Position numbers and translations under genes: made by a program
The notes under the pieces: generated by a model
The model's input: only the letters and a program-made list of their open reading frames with translations
Databases searched by the model: none
What the model was told of the DNA's origin: nothing
Part shown: piece after piece, positions 20,427-31,525 of the stretch
Numbering within the stretch: the first letter of the stretch is position 1
Layout of the letters: each line of letters opens with the position of its first letter
Assembly (NCBI RefSeq): GCF_001969815.1
Contig: NZ_MRBK01000004.1
Span: 372,001 to 436,000, forward strand
DNA from: Bacillus swezeyi
Lineage (GTDB): Bacteria > Bacillota > Bacilli > Bacillales > Bacillaceae
Direction: 5' to 3'
DNA length: 64,000 nucleotides

Positions 20427-22520
20427 ATGATGAAAATAAAAAAACCCGATTTCATTCTTGCTGCAATTTTGTTGGCAGCCCTTATTCTGAATACATATAA
20501 CATTTGGCAGGATGATGCTGCCAACCAGTATTATTTGGCAGCGGTCAAAAGCATGACGCAAAGCTTCCACAATTTCTTCTATGCTTCATTTGACCCTTCC
20601 GGATTTGTATCAGTTGATAAGCCGCCGCTTGTTTTATGGATTCAAACGATTTTTGCGAAGATCTTCGGCGTCCATACGTGGAGTGTGATTTTGCCGCAGG
20701 CGCTGGCAGGGGTCGGTTCTGTCTATCTGCTCTACATCATGATAAAGCCCAGATTCGGAAAAGGCGCAGCACGCATCTCAGCTCTTGTGATGGCGCTGAC
20801 CCCGATCGCCGTGGCCGTCAGCCGGACGAATAATATCGACAGCATGCTCGTGTTCACACTGCTATTCGGCACATGGTGTCTGATGAGAGCGGTCAAACAA
20901 GGCAAGCTCATCTGGTTATTGGCGGCATTCGGCCTCGTCGGACTCGGATTCAATATGAAAATGCTTCAGGCCTTCATGGTGCTCCCGGCCTTTCTGCTGT
21001 TTTACCTGATCGCGGCAAAGGCGAAATGGAAGAAAAAAATCATCTCAGCTGTACTGTCGCTTATTGTCCTCACCGGCATATCACTTTCATGGGCGTTTGT
21101 CGTCGACTATACATCAGCGGACAGCCGTCCTTATGTCGGAAGCAGCCAAACCAACTCCGTGCTTGAGCTGGCTTTCGGCTACAACGGCACAGAGCGCCTT
21201 CTCGGGCAAACGACAGGCAACGCACGCGGCGACATGAACGGCTTTGGAGGGGATATGCAGGCGCCGGGCGGAAAGAACTCGTCTGACGGCTCCAATGGTC
21301 AAAACGGAAACATGCCTAACGGCAGCATGCAGCCGCCGGGCGGAAACGGTTCATCAGATGGCCATTCTCAAACGCAAGACGGCAACACTCCTAACGGGGG
21401 TATGCAGCCGCCGAACGGCGGACAAGGCGGACCTGGCGGAGGAAACGGAGGTCCAGGAGGAGGCAATGGCGGCGGACAAAGCATGAACATGTTCGGCACC
21501 GGCGACGCAGGCCCGCTGAGACTCTTCCAATCAGCGCTTTCCGGCCAAATCAGCTGGATGCTTCCGTTCGCATTGTTCGGACTGCTTGGTATGATCATCA
21601 GCTGGTTCCGCGACCGCCGCGAAAAAGCGGATGAAATGAAAGAAACCCTTTTCTGGGCCGCATGGCTCGTCCCTGTCGCCGGATTTTTCAGTATCGCAGG
21701 GTTCTTCCATCATTATTACTTGATCATGCTGGCACCGCCGATCGCCGCGCTGTCCGGAATCGGATGGTACGCCATGTACGGCTTATACAAAAATCAAAAA
21801 GACTGGGCAAGCTACCTGCTTCCGGCAGCCGTATTGATCACGGCCGCATTCCAAGTCTATATTTTAAGTGGTTATACGGAACAAATCGGCAGCGCCTGGA
21901 TGTACGTCTTGGCAATCCTGGGACTCGGCGTCACCATCGCCCTTCTCATGCTCAAGCGAAGCCATCCGTTCGGCAAGCAGCTGACCATCATCAGTTTGTT
22001 CATTTTTCTTCTCACACCTGTCTATTGGTCGGCGACACCGCTTTTATACGGCGGAAACAGCGTCCTTCCTGAATCAGGACCGCAGCTGAAAAGCTCAATG
22101 GGAGGAAGCGGCGGCGGAATGTTCAGTTCGGAAATGGATGAAGGGCTGCTCTCATACCTTCGGGAACAAAATACGGGCGAAGAGTACTTATTCGCTACCT
22201 TGACGACAGTGACCGCAGCACCATATATCATCAATGCCGACGAATCCGTCATGGCGCTCGGCGGCTTTAACGGCACTGACCCAATCCTGACGGTCAGTGA
22301 GCTGAAGAATCTCGTCAAAGAAGGAAAAGTGAAATATTTCCTGATCAGCGATAACTCAGGCAACAGTGAGCTCGTCTCTTGGATCAAAGAAAACGGAACC
22401 GAAATTTCGTCTGACGAATACAGCAGCTCCTCAAACAACACAGACAGCACCACACATCAGGGCATGAGAGGCGGCCCTGGCGGCGGACAGCAGGAAACGC
22501 TTTATGAAGTTGAGTTGTAA
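20427..22520 (+). CDS. YkcB-type membrane glycosyltransferase (GT39/ArnT-like)
   Basis: 697 residues from ATG 20427 behind AAGAGGTG. A GT-C membrane transferase: the first extracytoplasmic loop has the WQDDAANQYY acidic motif used for polyprenyl-sugar binding, followed by SVDKPPLVLWIQ and SRTNNIDSML. About a dozen membrane segments are visible. Residues about 265-355 are an extracytoplasmic Gly/Asn/Pro/Met-rich low-complexity insert, and the C-terminus repeats a short Gly-rich tract. It resembles B. subtilis YkcB; the sugar and acceptor are unknown, and a teichoic-acid or lipid modification role is only a guess. It stands alone between two terminators or promoters. Confidence 0.82.
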   Translation: MMKIKKPDFILAAILLAALILNTYNIWQDDAANQYYLAAVKSMTQSFHNFFYASFDPSGFVSVDKPPLVLWIQTIFAKIFGVHTWSVILPQALAGVGSVYLLYIMIKPRFGKGAARISALVMALTPIAVAVSRTNNIDSMLVFTLLFGTWCLMRAVKQGKLIWLLAAFGLVGLGFNMKMLQAFMVLPAFLLFYLIAAKAKWKKKIISAVLSLIVLTGISLSWAFVVDYTSADSRPYVGSSQTNSVLELAFGYNGTERLLGQTTGNARGDMNGFGGDMQAPGGKNSSDGSNGQNGNMPNGSMQPPGGNGSSDGHSQTQDGNTPNGGMQPPNGGQGGPGGGNGGPGGGNGGGQSMNMFGTGDAGPLRLFQSALSGQISWMLPFALFGLLGMIISWFRDRREKADEMKETLFWAAWLVPVAGFFSIAGFFHHYYLIMLAPPIAALSGIGWYAMYGLYKNQKDWASYLLPAAVLITAAFQVYILSGYTEQIGSAWMYVLAILGLGVTIALLMLKRSHPFGKQLTIISLFIFLLTPVYWSATPLLYGGNSVLPESGPQLKSSMGGSGGGMFSSEMDEGLLSYLREQNTGEEYLFATLTTVTAAPYIINADESVMALGGFNGTDPILTVSELKNLVKEGKVKYFLISDNSGNSELVSWIKENGTEISSDEYSSSSNNTDSTTHQGMRGGPGGGQQETLYEVEL

Positions 22521-22532
22521 GAAATGAAAGAA

Positions 22533-22566
22533 GCCCATCGGTAGAAATCCGATGGGCGTTTATTAT
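22533..22566 (+). terminator. Terminator of the YkcB-type gene
   Basis: Hairpin GCCCATCGG / CCGATGGGC followed by GTTTATTATTTTT. Confidence 0.85.
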
Positions 22567-22579
22567 TTTTAATCTCTGC

Positions 22580-24520
22580 TTACAGCGCTGACTTAATCAC
22601 CTTTTTATAGTAAAGGACCGACAGCAAACCAAAAATAGAATACAGGACGGTATATACAGCCATCACCATGATCATCGGCGTCCACACCTCTGTTCCGAAT
22701 AGGAACCAGCCGGATTGAACGGCAAAGTAGCTGTGAAAAAGGCCAATGACCAATGGAATGCCGAAGTTATAAATTTGCTTGATGCGTATCCCCTTCAGCA
22801 AGTCTCCCCGTGTAAAACCGAGTTTTCTTAAAATGGTATAATTCGGTCTTTCATCTTCACTTTCACCCATTTGTTTAAAATAAAGGATGCATCCCGATGT
22901 GATCAGGAACGTTAATCCTAAAAAGCCTACGATAAACATGGCAATGCCATAAATGGACTTTTGAGCGACACTGTAATCAAGGCGTGATAAATGCCGATCG
23001 CTTTTATTTACGTTTGCAAAAAGCTCATTTGCTTGCTGAAGCTGACCATCATCTTTCACATTGATCCCAATAAAAACACTCGGTTGCTGCTGCAATTTCG
23101 GATCTTTATCATTGTTCAGCTGTTTAAATCGTTCATCATCCACAATGACAACAGGCAATCCCCCGCTGGTAAAGTTATAGGATAAAAGAAACTCCTTTCT
23201 CAAACCTAAATAGTTTAATGAATTCGTCTTATGCCGACCGCTGATTGTAATCCTGCCGGAATCTTTTAAAGCCATAAACTTTTGCAGAAGATCGGTATAT
23301 CCGGAGAAAATCGCGTCTCCCTTCGGCACGTCAATCCCGTCAATCTCTTTATCGCTAACCACTGCGAGCTGTAGTTTCCGAGGATCTCCAGCCATATCTT
23401 CAGGTTCTCCTTCTACAATGTTTTCTAAGTTGAAGATCGCTTGTGCTACATGGATTTCTTCTTTGCTATACGAAATGCCATTTTCGTTTAATAACTGCTC
23501 ATACTGTTTTGCACCCTTTTGATTGGTCATGGCAAAATCAGCCGCTACGGATTGATCAGCTGTTTTCTCCGCGGAATAATACGAAATATAGCATAGGGAC
23601 AGTAACCCTATTGCCAGCGCGGAAACGGTCGTAATAATCGTCAACAATAAAGCGTTTGATTTCATTCGGAACATAATCGACGAAAGGGATAACACTTCGT
23701 AAACATTCAAGTATCCTCCCTTGCTTTTGCGAATGATATTCGAGATAAAGGTGACTGAACCTTTATAAAAGAGGTATGTGCCGATGATGACAGACCCGAG
23801 AATCAAGCTCATCACATAGAACAATTCGTTTATCGTTTTGAATTTTCCGCCGAACAGCTCGGTGGAAAGATAATATCCAGACAAAATAAACAAGATCCCC
23901 AGCAAACCGATCAGCATTTGGAAAACGGATATTCTTTTGACTTGATCTTCCGTAGATGAAGTCGCCTTAAACAAAGATAAAATGCTTTGCTTTTTGATAA
24001 ATGTAAGATTCATGACCATAATCAAAAGGTAGATGACACAGAAGACAATGATGGTTTGGACCAATGCTTCCCAGGAAAAGTGCAGTTCCGCTTTCGCTTT
24101 AACATCTACAATTTTGAACAAAATCATAAGAGCAAGCTTTGACATCGAAAATCCGGCAAATACCCCAACCAGTAAAGAGCCGAAATAAAGCATGACATTT
24201 TCCGCGCTCAAGATGCGGAAGATTTTATGCTTCGTCATGCCGATTAATTGAAATAAACCGATTTCTTGACTCCGCCTTTTAATAAAAATCGTATTGGCGT
24301 ATAAAATAAAGACCGATACCACTGCCACGAGCAAAATAGATGCGGTTTTAATTGCCGCCGCCCCTTTAATCGAAGCTTTCACTTCATTAATCGCAGGGTC
24401 ATATTGCAGTGTGACAAACGCGAAATAAAGCGCCACGCTGAAAATTAACGCGAACACATAGAGGTAATAATTCCGTATATTTTTTTTCAGGTTGCGAATG
24501 ATCAGCTGATTAATGTTCAT
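22580..24520 (-). CDS. bceB: Bacitracin-type export/detoxification permease BceB
   Basis: 646 residues, the length of B. subtilis BceB. Ten hydrophobic segments; a large extracellular domain (about residues 310-530) between segments 7 and 8 is the hallmark of peptide-sensing Bce permeases. It forms a complex with BceA and with the kinase BceS, removes bacitracin from its lipid target and reports transport flux to the kinase. Its start overlaps the end of bceA by 11 bases. The YxdM paralogue of B. subtilis is shorter, so Bce is preferred; a related cationic peptide remains possible as ligand. Confidence 0.85.
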   Translation of the reverse strand: MNINQLIIRNLKKNIRNYYLYVFALIFSVALYFAFVTLQYDPAINEVKASIKGAAAIKTASILLVAVVSVFILYANTIFIKRRSQEIGLFQLIGMTKHKIFRILSAENVMLYFGSLLVGVFAGFSMSKLALMILFKIVDVKAKAELHFSWEALVQTIIVFCVIYLLIMVMNLTFIKKQSILSLFKATSSTEDQVKRISVFQMLIGLLGILFILSGYYLSTELFGGKFKTINELFYVMSLILGSVIIGTYLFYKGSVTFISNIIRKSKGGYLNVYEVLSLSSIMFRMKSNALLLTIITTVSALAIGLLSLCYISYYSAEKTADQSVAADFAMTNQKGAKQYEQLLNENGISYSKEEIHVAQAIFNLENIVEGEPEDMAGDPRKLQLAVVSDKEIDGIDVPKGDAIFSGYTDLLQKFMALKDSGRITISGRHKTNSLNYLGLRKEFLLSYNFTSGGLPVVIVDDERFKQLNNDKDPKLQQQPSVFIGINVKDDGQLQQANELFANVNKSDRHLSRLDYSVAQKSIYGIAMFIVGFLGLTFLITSGCILYFKQMGESEDERPNYTILRKLGFTRGDLLKGIRIKQIYNFGIPLVIGLFHSYFAVQSGWFLFGTEVWTPMIMVMAVYTVLYSIFGLLSVLYYKKVIKSAL

Positions 24521-25271
24521 GCTGAACCCCGCCTAACACGCCCTGTGTTTTCATAATATCCTGAAAGAACATCTGCCTGCCCTGGCCGCCTTTATTCAGC
24601 TGTGTATAAATTTGACCGTCTTGTATAAAAACCACTCTGCTGCAGAAGCTGGCGGCAACCGGATCATGGGTGACCATAATAATCGTGGCATGACGCTTTT
24701 GATTTAAGTGACTCAGCTTATTTAACAAATCCGAGGCCGATTTTGAATCAAGCGCACCGGTCGGTTCATCAGCGAAAATAATGCTTGGTTCATGTATGAA
24801 CGCCCTTGCGGCTGATGTACGCTGTTTTTGCCCGCCGGAAATTTCATTCGGGTATTTATTCCGCAAATCGTAAATTCCCAATTCCTTCGCTACTTCCTCA
24901 AACTTTCGATTGGCTTCTTTTTTAGACATTTTCGTAATCGACAACGGCAGCAGAATATTTTCTTTCACTGTCAGCGTGTCGAGCAAATTGTATTCTTGAA
25001 AAATAAAGCCTAAATGCTGTTTGCGGAATTCAGCGAGCTGTCTTTCCTTCATATTGGTCATCTCGTTCTGGTTAATGGTAATGGTTCCGTCACTCACCTT
25101 ATCAATAGAGGACAGAACATTGAGCAAAGTCGTTTTGCCAGAACCTGACGCACCCATTATACTGACAAATTCACCCTTTTGAATCTGAATGTCGATTCCC
25201 TTTAATACTTCTTGTTTATTGAACTTATTTCCGTAGCTTTTTCGAATTTTATTAGCTTCTAAAATGATCAT
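24510..25271 (-). CDS. bceA: Bce-type ABC transporter ATPase BceA
   Basis: 253 residues. Walker [11 protein letters not shown]-loop [11 protein letters not shown], signature ISGGQKQR, Walker [14 protein letters not shown]-loop VTHDP. Length and ends (start [13 protein letters not shown], end GGVQHEH) fit BceA. It is the first gene after the BceR-type operator and powers the permease BceB. Confidence 0.9.
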   Translation of the reverse strand: MIILEANKIRKSYGNKFNKQEVLKGIDIQIQKGEFVSIMGASGSGKTTLLNVLSSIDKVSDGTITINQNEMTNMKERQLAEFRKQHLGFIFQEYNLLDTLTVKENILLPLSITKMSKKEANRKFEEVAKELGIYDLRNKYPNEISGGQKQRTSAARAFIHEPSIIFADEPTGALDSKSASDLLNKLSHLNQKRHATIIMVTHDPVAASFCSRVVFIQDGQIYTQLNKGGQGRQMFFQDIMKTQGVLGGVQHEH

Positions 25272-25352
25272 TTTTATTCTCCTTTAAGTTGGATAATTTT
25301 ATTATAGAAAGGAGTACAATGGTTTTCCTTCGATTAAGCTAACAAAAAAGAA

Positions 25353-25380
25353 AAGCATGTGACATTTTTGTCACACGCTT
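25353..25380 (-). promoter_or_regulatory. BceR-type response-regulator binding site
   Basis: TGTGACA-N4-TGTCACA (25358-25375), a perfect 7-4-7 inverted repeat, extended outward by AAGC/GCTT with one mismatch. This is the binding-site form of BceR-like regulators. It overlaps the last codons of bceS and precedes a TATAAT box (near 25300) that has a poor -35, as expected for an activated bceAB promoter. Confidence 0.85.
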
Positions 25381-26378
25381 ATCACCTGCGCCAACTCATT
25401 TCGTTTTGAAAAAATTAGCGTAAAGGTTGTACCAGCCCCCGGAGTTGAGTATACTTCAATCTGTATCAGCAGCTGCTTTGCCGCTTTTTTCGCCAAGTAC
25501 AGCCCCATTCCTGTAGAAGTTTGGTCATGATGCTCCGTTGTTGATGTAAACCCCTTGTCAAACACGCGTGATATATCTTTGGGATCAATACCCCGCCCGA
25601 AATCTTCCACTTCGAGATGCACCTGTTCACCTTGTTCATAGCTTCTAATCAAAATATCAGATGCTTCACTATACTTCACTGAGTTGGTCAACAGCTGTCT
25701 GATGATAAAAGAGAGCCACTTCGCATCGCTGAGCACTTCTTCTGCTGCAAGCTGAATATCAAAACCGATCCCTTTTTGAATACACCACGATTGTAAATCT
25801 TTAATCTCTTTGAATATCAATGATTTGAGCTCAAGAACCTCTATTGACAGGTCATTTTCGATAAATGACATCCGCTTTTGATGCAGCTGCTGATCGAGAA
25901 GCAGGTGGATGCGCAGCCATTCGTATGCCAACTGGGATTTTAACGATTGATCTTCTGTTCTCTCAATGATTAAATGCATAGCGGTTAACGGTGTTTTTAC
26001 TTCATGTATCCAAGCCATTAGTTCATCTTTTTCATTCTCTAACGCTAAACGGTGCCGTGTTGCCGATTGCTTTAATTGTTCTGTCTGTCCTGTGATGCTT
26101 CTCTCAATAATCGATTCAAAAGGCGTTTCCGCTTCACTGATATTTGTGACATCAAGGTTGTTTTCCCATGCTTTAAGACTTTTATAAAACGCTGTTTCCT
26201 TCCGGCAGCGGATCAAGACAAAAACAATAAAGATCAGAATAGACACGTAGACCATATAAAGGATCGGCGTTAATGGGATGGACGAATCGACATAGGCAAT
26301 GAACAGCATAAGGACCTGCTGAAATAAAAACATGGCAATCCAGCTTCGCCTTTCAGTAAAAAACGCTTTGATCATCAT
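25371..26378 (-). CDS. bceS: Intramembrane-sensing histidine kinase BceS
   Basis: 335 residues. Two membrane helices within the first 60 residues with almost no extracellular loop, so it cannot sense its ligand alone and depends on BceAB. The phospho-acceptor His is in WIHEVKTPLTAMH; the ATPase domain has N (LLTNSVKYS), G1 (DFGRGIDPKD) and G2 (GMGLYLAKKA) boxes. Its start overlaps the regulator gene by four bases. A second ATG one codon in (MIKAFF) may be the true start. Confidence 0.9.
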   Translation of the reverse strand: MMIKAFFTERRSWIAMFLFQQVLMLFIAYVDSSIPLTPILYMVYVSILIFIVFVLIRCRKETAFYKSLKAWENNLDVTNISEAETPFESIIERSITGQTEQLKQSATRHRLALENEKDELMAWIHEVKTPLTAMHLIIERTEDQSLKSQLAYEWLRIHLLLDQQLHQKRMSFIENDLSIEVLELKSLIFKEIKDLQSWCIQKGIGFDIQLAAEEVLSDAKWLSFIIRQLLTNSVKYSEASDILIRSYEQGEQVHLEVEDFGRGIDPKDISRVFDKGFTSTTEHHDQTSTGMGLYLAKKAAKQLLIQIEVYSTPGAGTTFTLIFSKRNELAQVISV

Positions 26379-27064
26379 ACTGATCCTTCTTCTCTCGCTT
26401 TGTAGCCCTGGCCGATCTTCGTCTCGATATATTGCCCCAGATTCAAGGCATCCAGTTTTTTTCTCAGACGGTTGATATTGACCGTCAGCGTATTATCGCT
26501 TACAAAACGCTCATCGTTCCACAAGCTTCTGATCAGCTCTTCCCGGCTCACAATTTTATTTTTTTGTTCAATCAGCTGCTTTAAAATAAACATTTCATTC
26601 TTTGTCAGTTCAATGGCGCCTGCCTCATTGCTGACGAGATTTTGTTCGATATCCACGGTCGCTCCGCACCAGGATTTGAGAATGTTGGGCTCCGTATTAT
26701 AGTCATAAACACGACGGAAAATGGCCTGGATTTTGGCAATCAGCACATCAAAATGAAACGGCTTTTGAATAAAATCATCCGCTCCGAGTTTCATTGACAT
26801 CACCATATCAGCCGGATGATCACGCGAGGATAAAAAGAGAATCGGAACATTTGAACGGGAGCGGATCAACCGGCACCAATGAAACCCGTCAAATTTAGGG
26901 AGCTGAATATCAATGATCACGCAATCAGGCTTAATCTCCGCAAATTCTTGCATCACTTGGTTGAAATCCTGAATGCCGTACACATCATATGACCATCCAG
27001 TTAAACGTTCTTTCATTTCTTGAAACAGTGATTCATCATCTTCAATCAGCAACAGTTTAAACAT
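26375..27064 (-). CDS. bceR: OmpR-family response regulator BceR
   Basis: 229 residues from ATG 27064, with GGTGAG before it; family members start MFKLLLIEDD. Receiver domain with acidic pocket EDD, phospho-acceptor Asp in CVIIDIQLPKFDG and Lys in FIQKPF; C-terminal winged helix with SREELIRSLWNDERFVSDNTL. It should activate bceAB at the 7-4-7 palindrome at 25358-25375. Confidence 0.92.
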   Translation of the reverse strand: MFKLLLIEDDESLFQEMKERLTGWSYDVYGIQDFNQVMQEFAEIKPDCVIIDIQLPKFDGFHWCRLIRSRSNVPILFLSSRDHPADMVMSMKLGADDFIQKPFHFDVLIAKIQAIFRRVYDYNTEPNILKSWCGATVDIEQNLVSNEAGAIELTKNEMFILKQLIEQKNKIVSREELIRSLWNDERFVSDNTLTVNINRLRKKLDALNLGQYIETKIGQGYKAREEGSV

Positions 27065-27267
27065 CGGACTCACCGCACTTTTTTCTTTTATATGTCAAGT
27101 GTATAGCAAAACATTTTCATGTGCTACAGAGAAGGGCCGGCCCTAAAAATCTCATCAAAGAGAAATATGTTTCACTGTGAACATTCAATCGATTAAACCC
27201 TCATCAAAATCCTGTATTACCTTTATATTTAAGTTCTGCCCCTCCCCCGTAAAGCTCAATGTATAGT

Positions 27268-27296
27268 GAAAAAAGCTGCTCCCCTAGGGAACAGCT
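27268..27296 (-). terminator. Terminator of the second bgl operon
   Basis: Minus-strand hairpin AGCTGTTCCC / GGGGAGCAGCT followed by six T residues, 14 bases past bglH. Confidence 0.82.
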
Positions 27297-27309
27297 CTTT
27301 ATCATTGCC

Positions 27310-28725
<1,416 letters not shown>

Positions 28726-28779
28726 TCACCTCATCTATAGTTTGTCGGCCAACACCCTTTAAAAGCGGGCTCGCTATTT

Positions 28780-30627
28780 CTACGTTAACACGATCAGCGC
28801 TTCTTCAGGTTTGACGTTTTCAGCAGTTTTCACAGGTTTAACCGATTGATACCGCTCTGTATTTGTAATGATGACCGGTGTAATCAGCTGGTAGCCGGCT
28901 TTCTTGATGGCCTCCATATCAAATGAGACGAGCTGGTCACCAGGTGTTACAACGTCTCCTTCCTGGACATGCACCGTAAAATGTTCACCGTTTAATTTCA
29001 CTGTATCGATCCCGATGTGAATAATGATTTCCGCACCCTTGTCGCTTGTGATGCCAAGCGCGTGCTTCGTTTGAAAAACCGTTGTAATCGTCCCTGATAC
29101 CGGTGACACCACTTCACCTTCCTCAGGCTCAATGGCAACACCTTTCCCCATCACTTCTCCGGAAAATGTCGCATCATCCACTTCGCTTAACGCTTTGACT
29201 TCGCCTTTCATGGGACTGTGAATAATTTCTCCTGCCGCCGCATTACCTTGAGGTTCGGCTTTAGCCTGAGCGTCATCTTCCTCTGAAGGCACATCTTCAA
29301 ACCCTAACAGAAAAGCGATAATCGTCGCTGCAAAAAATGCTATGACGAGCCCGATCATCGCCTGAACGAACGTAGGACCGATGAATGTTGGAATGCCAGG
29401 CAATCCGGCGTTTCCGCCAACGATGTAGGATGCAACTCCTGTGATACCGTAAAATGCACCGCCGACGGCTCCGCCGAGAAGCGCAGAGACAAACGGCTTT
29501 TTCAGCCTCATGTTGACACCGTACATCGCCGGCTCCGTAATTCCCATCAACGCCGTGATGCTTGTCGTCATCGACAACGATTTGAACGTTTTATTTCTTG
29601 ATCGTAAAAAGACTGCGAATGAAGCGCCCGCCTGCCCCATATTGGCCAGGAACATGGCCGGCATCAAATAGTCGTATCCGTTTTGAGCGATATTGTTGAG
29701 CATAATCGGCACCAGTGCGTAATGCATTCCCGTCATAATGATGAGTGAGAACGTTCCGGCCAACAGAACCATCGCAATGAGGCCGGCATGCTGGAATAAA
29801 TAGTTCACACCGACAGAGAGGTAGTTTCCCATAATCGCTCCGAGCGGACCGACCGTGATCAATGTGACGGGCACGACAATCAGCAGGGTGAAGGTCGGTA
29901 CAAAGATGAGCTTCAAAGAAGTCGGCGTGATTCTATCAATCCATTTTTCTACATAAGATGAAATCCAGATGGCAAGCAAAATTGGAATGACCGTCGACGA
30001 ATACGTGGCAGCGGTTACAGGCAATCCGATAAAGGAAATGCTTTTGCCTGAAGCAAGCAGAGCCGTCAGATCAGGATGCAAAATCGCCGCGCCGATAGCC
30101 GCCGCAACATAAGGGTTGCTGCCGAATTTTCTCGCTGCACTGACTGCAAGCAATAAAGGCAGGAAGTAGAAAGCCCCGTCGCCGATGGCAGACAGAATGG
30201 TGTGCGCCTGACTCTTCTCGCTCAGCCAGCCGAACGTCACGGCTAACGCAATAATCCCCTTGATCATACCCGCACCGGCGATTGCCGGCAGAATCGGGGT
30301 AAATACGCCTGAAATGACATCAAAGATGGCGGCAAGCACGTTTTTCTTTTGCGAAGATGGTTGCCCTGCCTTTGCGTCGCTAAGACCGCTGTTGGCGATG
30401 ATCGCTTTATACACGTTCGGCACATCATTTCCAATGATAATTTGAAATTGATCACCGCTGATATTCGTGCCCATTACAGCAGGCATATTTTCCAGTTTCA
30501 CGCGGTCTGCCTTCGTGTTGTCATAAAGGTTAAAACGCAGTCTTGTCATGCAATGAATGACGCTTTGTACGTTCTCTTCACCGCCTACGAGTTGTAAAAT
30601 GTCTTTTGATACTTTATTATAATCCAT
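28780..30627 (-). CDS. bglP: Beta-glucoside PTS permease EIIBCA (second copy)
   Basis: 615 residues. EIIB with Cys in IHCMTRLRF (1-90), membrane EIIC with GITEPAMYGV, EIIA with His in IIHIGIDTVKLNGEHF. Paired with bglH and preceded by one RAT/terminator and a cre, like B. subtilis bglPH. The linker between EIIC and EIIA (about 455-480) is acidic. The other copy is at 9705-11531. Confidence 0.93.
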   Translation of the reverse strand: MDYNKVSKDILQLVGGEENVQSVIHCMTRLRFNLYDNTKADRVKLENMPAVMGTNISGDQFQIIIGNDVPNVYKAIIANSGLSDAKAGQPSSQKKNVLAAIFDVISGVFTPILPAIAGAGMIKGIIALAVTFGWLSEKSQAHTILSAIGDGAFYFLPLLLAVSAARKFGSNPYVAAAIGAAILHPDLTALLASGKSISFIGLPVTAATYSSTVIPILLAIWISSYVEKWIDRITPTSLKLIFVPTFTLLIVVPVTLITVGPLGAIMGNYLSVGVNYLFQHAGLIAMVLLAGTFSLIIMTGMHYALVPIMLNNIAQNGYDYLMPAMFLANMGQAGASFAVFLRSRNKTFKSLSMTTSITALMGITEPAMYGVNMRLKKPFVSALLGGAVGGAFYGITGVASYIVGGNAGLPGIPTFIGPTFVQAMIGLVIAFFAATIIAFLLGFEDVPSEEDDAQAKAEPQGNAAAGEIIHSPMKGEVKALSEVDDATFSGEVMGKGVAIEPEEGEVVSPVSGTITTVFQTKHALGITSDKGAEIIIHIGIDTVKLNGEHFTVHVQEGDVVTPGDQLVSFDMEAIKKAGYQLITPVIITNTERYQSVKPVKTAENVKPEEALIVLT

Positions 30628-30752
30628 ATGAGTATACCTCCTCTTTGGGGGAATCTGCCGGACTGAAGGTGGCCGCCTTCACCCGGCTTTTTTTATTGTG
30701 TTTCTTTGATTAAGATTTTAGTAATTTCGCCTCACCTCCTCATTTCAGGCAT

Positions 30753-30818
30753 AAAAAAAACCTAAATTACGCCAACGCTGACGGGACAATCTCCCGGAAC
30801 GATGCGTAACTTAGGTTT
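30753..30818 (-). terminator. Leader terminator of bglPH (LicT-controlled)
   Basis: Arms AAACCTAAGTTACGC and GCGTAATTTAGGTTT (one mismatch) enclose about 31 bases and end in eight T residues. The 5' arm overlaps the RAT. Confidence 0.85.
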
Positions 30819-30841
30819 TGCCTGCTTAGCAGTAACAATCC
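30814..30841 (-). promoter_or_regulatory. RAT, ribonucleic antiterminator for LicT (second operon)
   Basis: GGATTGTTACTG then GCAGGCAAAACC on the minus strand, the same conserved halves as the two RATs near licT. Confidence 0.92.
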
Positions 30842-30873
30842 TTAGGAACTTGGTGCTATTAGTTTGTAACTTT

Positions 30874-30902
30874 ACTTTAGCACCTGCTTTTGTTTATGTC
30901 AA
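30874..30902 (-). promoter_or_regulatory. Sigma-A promoter of bglPH (second operon)
   Basis: TTGACA (30897-30902), 17-base spacer, TAAAGT (30874-30879). Confidence 0.8.
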
Positions 30903-30910
30903 CGCTTTCA
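30897..30910 (-). promoter_or_regulatory. cre site (CcpA operator) of bglPH
   Basis: TGAAAGCGTTGACA, identical to the cre of the first operon and again covering the -35 box. Confidence 0.9.
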
Positions 30911-30969
30911 TTACGAATGTCATATAAAAATAGAATAGTGAGAATCAATTTACTCCCAGTATAAGCAAA

Positions 30970-31512
30970 CTAAGGCTTTATACCCTTATTTCTCAACTTC
31001 TTAGCTTTCGCTGCTTTCCGTCCAAGCAATGAAGGCGCTCTTCTTGTTTTCCTTTGTTTTGTCTGCTTTGTGCCGGCTTCTTCCGGTTCCTGCTGCTTAT
31101 GAAGAATAAAGCCGGCGATCAGAAAAGGAATGCCTGACAAATTTGTGAAAATATTTTTGATGCCCATTGCCAAAATAAAAGAGCCCCACGCCGAATATGG
31201 ATTTTTTCTAATTTTTATATAGGACGTAATTTCCAGGGCAATAAAAATAAGCGACTGCACTAGAATGCCGATCAGCATGATCAAAATGAAAAGGAGGGCC
31301 AAGTTAAACAAAGTGCCCGAGTAAACCATCAATTTAAGCATGTCTACGAAAGTCGCAGCCTGTGTGTAACCGCTCACGACATTTGGATTCCAAACGGTAT
31401 AAGAGTCAAACTGATGTTTGAAATGAAAAAACGCCAATAAAATCATTAACCAATAAATGATATGTAAGCTGATGCCTAATAAGGTAAGTCTGTTTGCTGC
31501 TTTGTTTTGCAT
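30970..31512 (-). CDS. Membrane protein with basic tail, unknown function
   Basis: 180 residues. Four hydrophobic segments (about 10-30, 60-85, 88-100 region, 108-135). The last 40 residues are a highly basic, hydrophilic tail rich in Lys/Arg, which may contact nucleic acid or anionic lipid. It begins 13 bases after yxeI and is probably co-transcribed with it. I do not recognise a family. Confidence 0.7.
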   Translation of the reverse strand: MQNKAANRLTLLGISLHIIYWLMILLAFFHFKHQFDSYTVWNPNVVSGYTQAATFVDMLKLMVYSGTLFNLALLFILIMLIGILVQSLIFIALEITSYIKIRKNPYSAWGSFILAMGIKNIFTNLSGIPFLIAGFILHKQQEPEEAGTKQTKQRKTRRAPSLLGRKAAKAKKLRNKGIKP

Positions 31513-31525
31513 GTCGTTCCTTCTT

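Larger units (their letters stand above)
30628..30969 (-). other. Leader region of the second bgl operon
   Basis: 342 bases without a gene. It holds the cre/promoter (30874-30910), RAT and terminator (30753-30841), then about 100 bases of untranslated leader before bglP. Nothing else was seen. Confidence 0.8.

Noticed and set aside
20226-20570. 115-codon extension upstream of the YhfH-like gene
   Set aside because: It has no ribosome site, overlaps the divergent glycosyltransferase gene and covers the promoter region.
21240-21490. Gly-rich repeat tract as a CRISPR or tandem-repeat locus
   Set aside because: Units are irregular and stay in frame within the glycosyltransferase; it is protein low complexity.
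22580-27064. Naming the module yxdJKLM from chromosomal neighbourhood
   Set aside because: Protein lengths and remembered end sequences fit BceRSAB, and the 7-4-7 operator is of BceR form; the specificity still needs a test.
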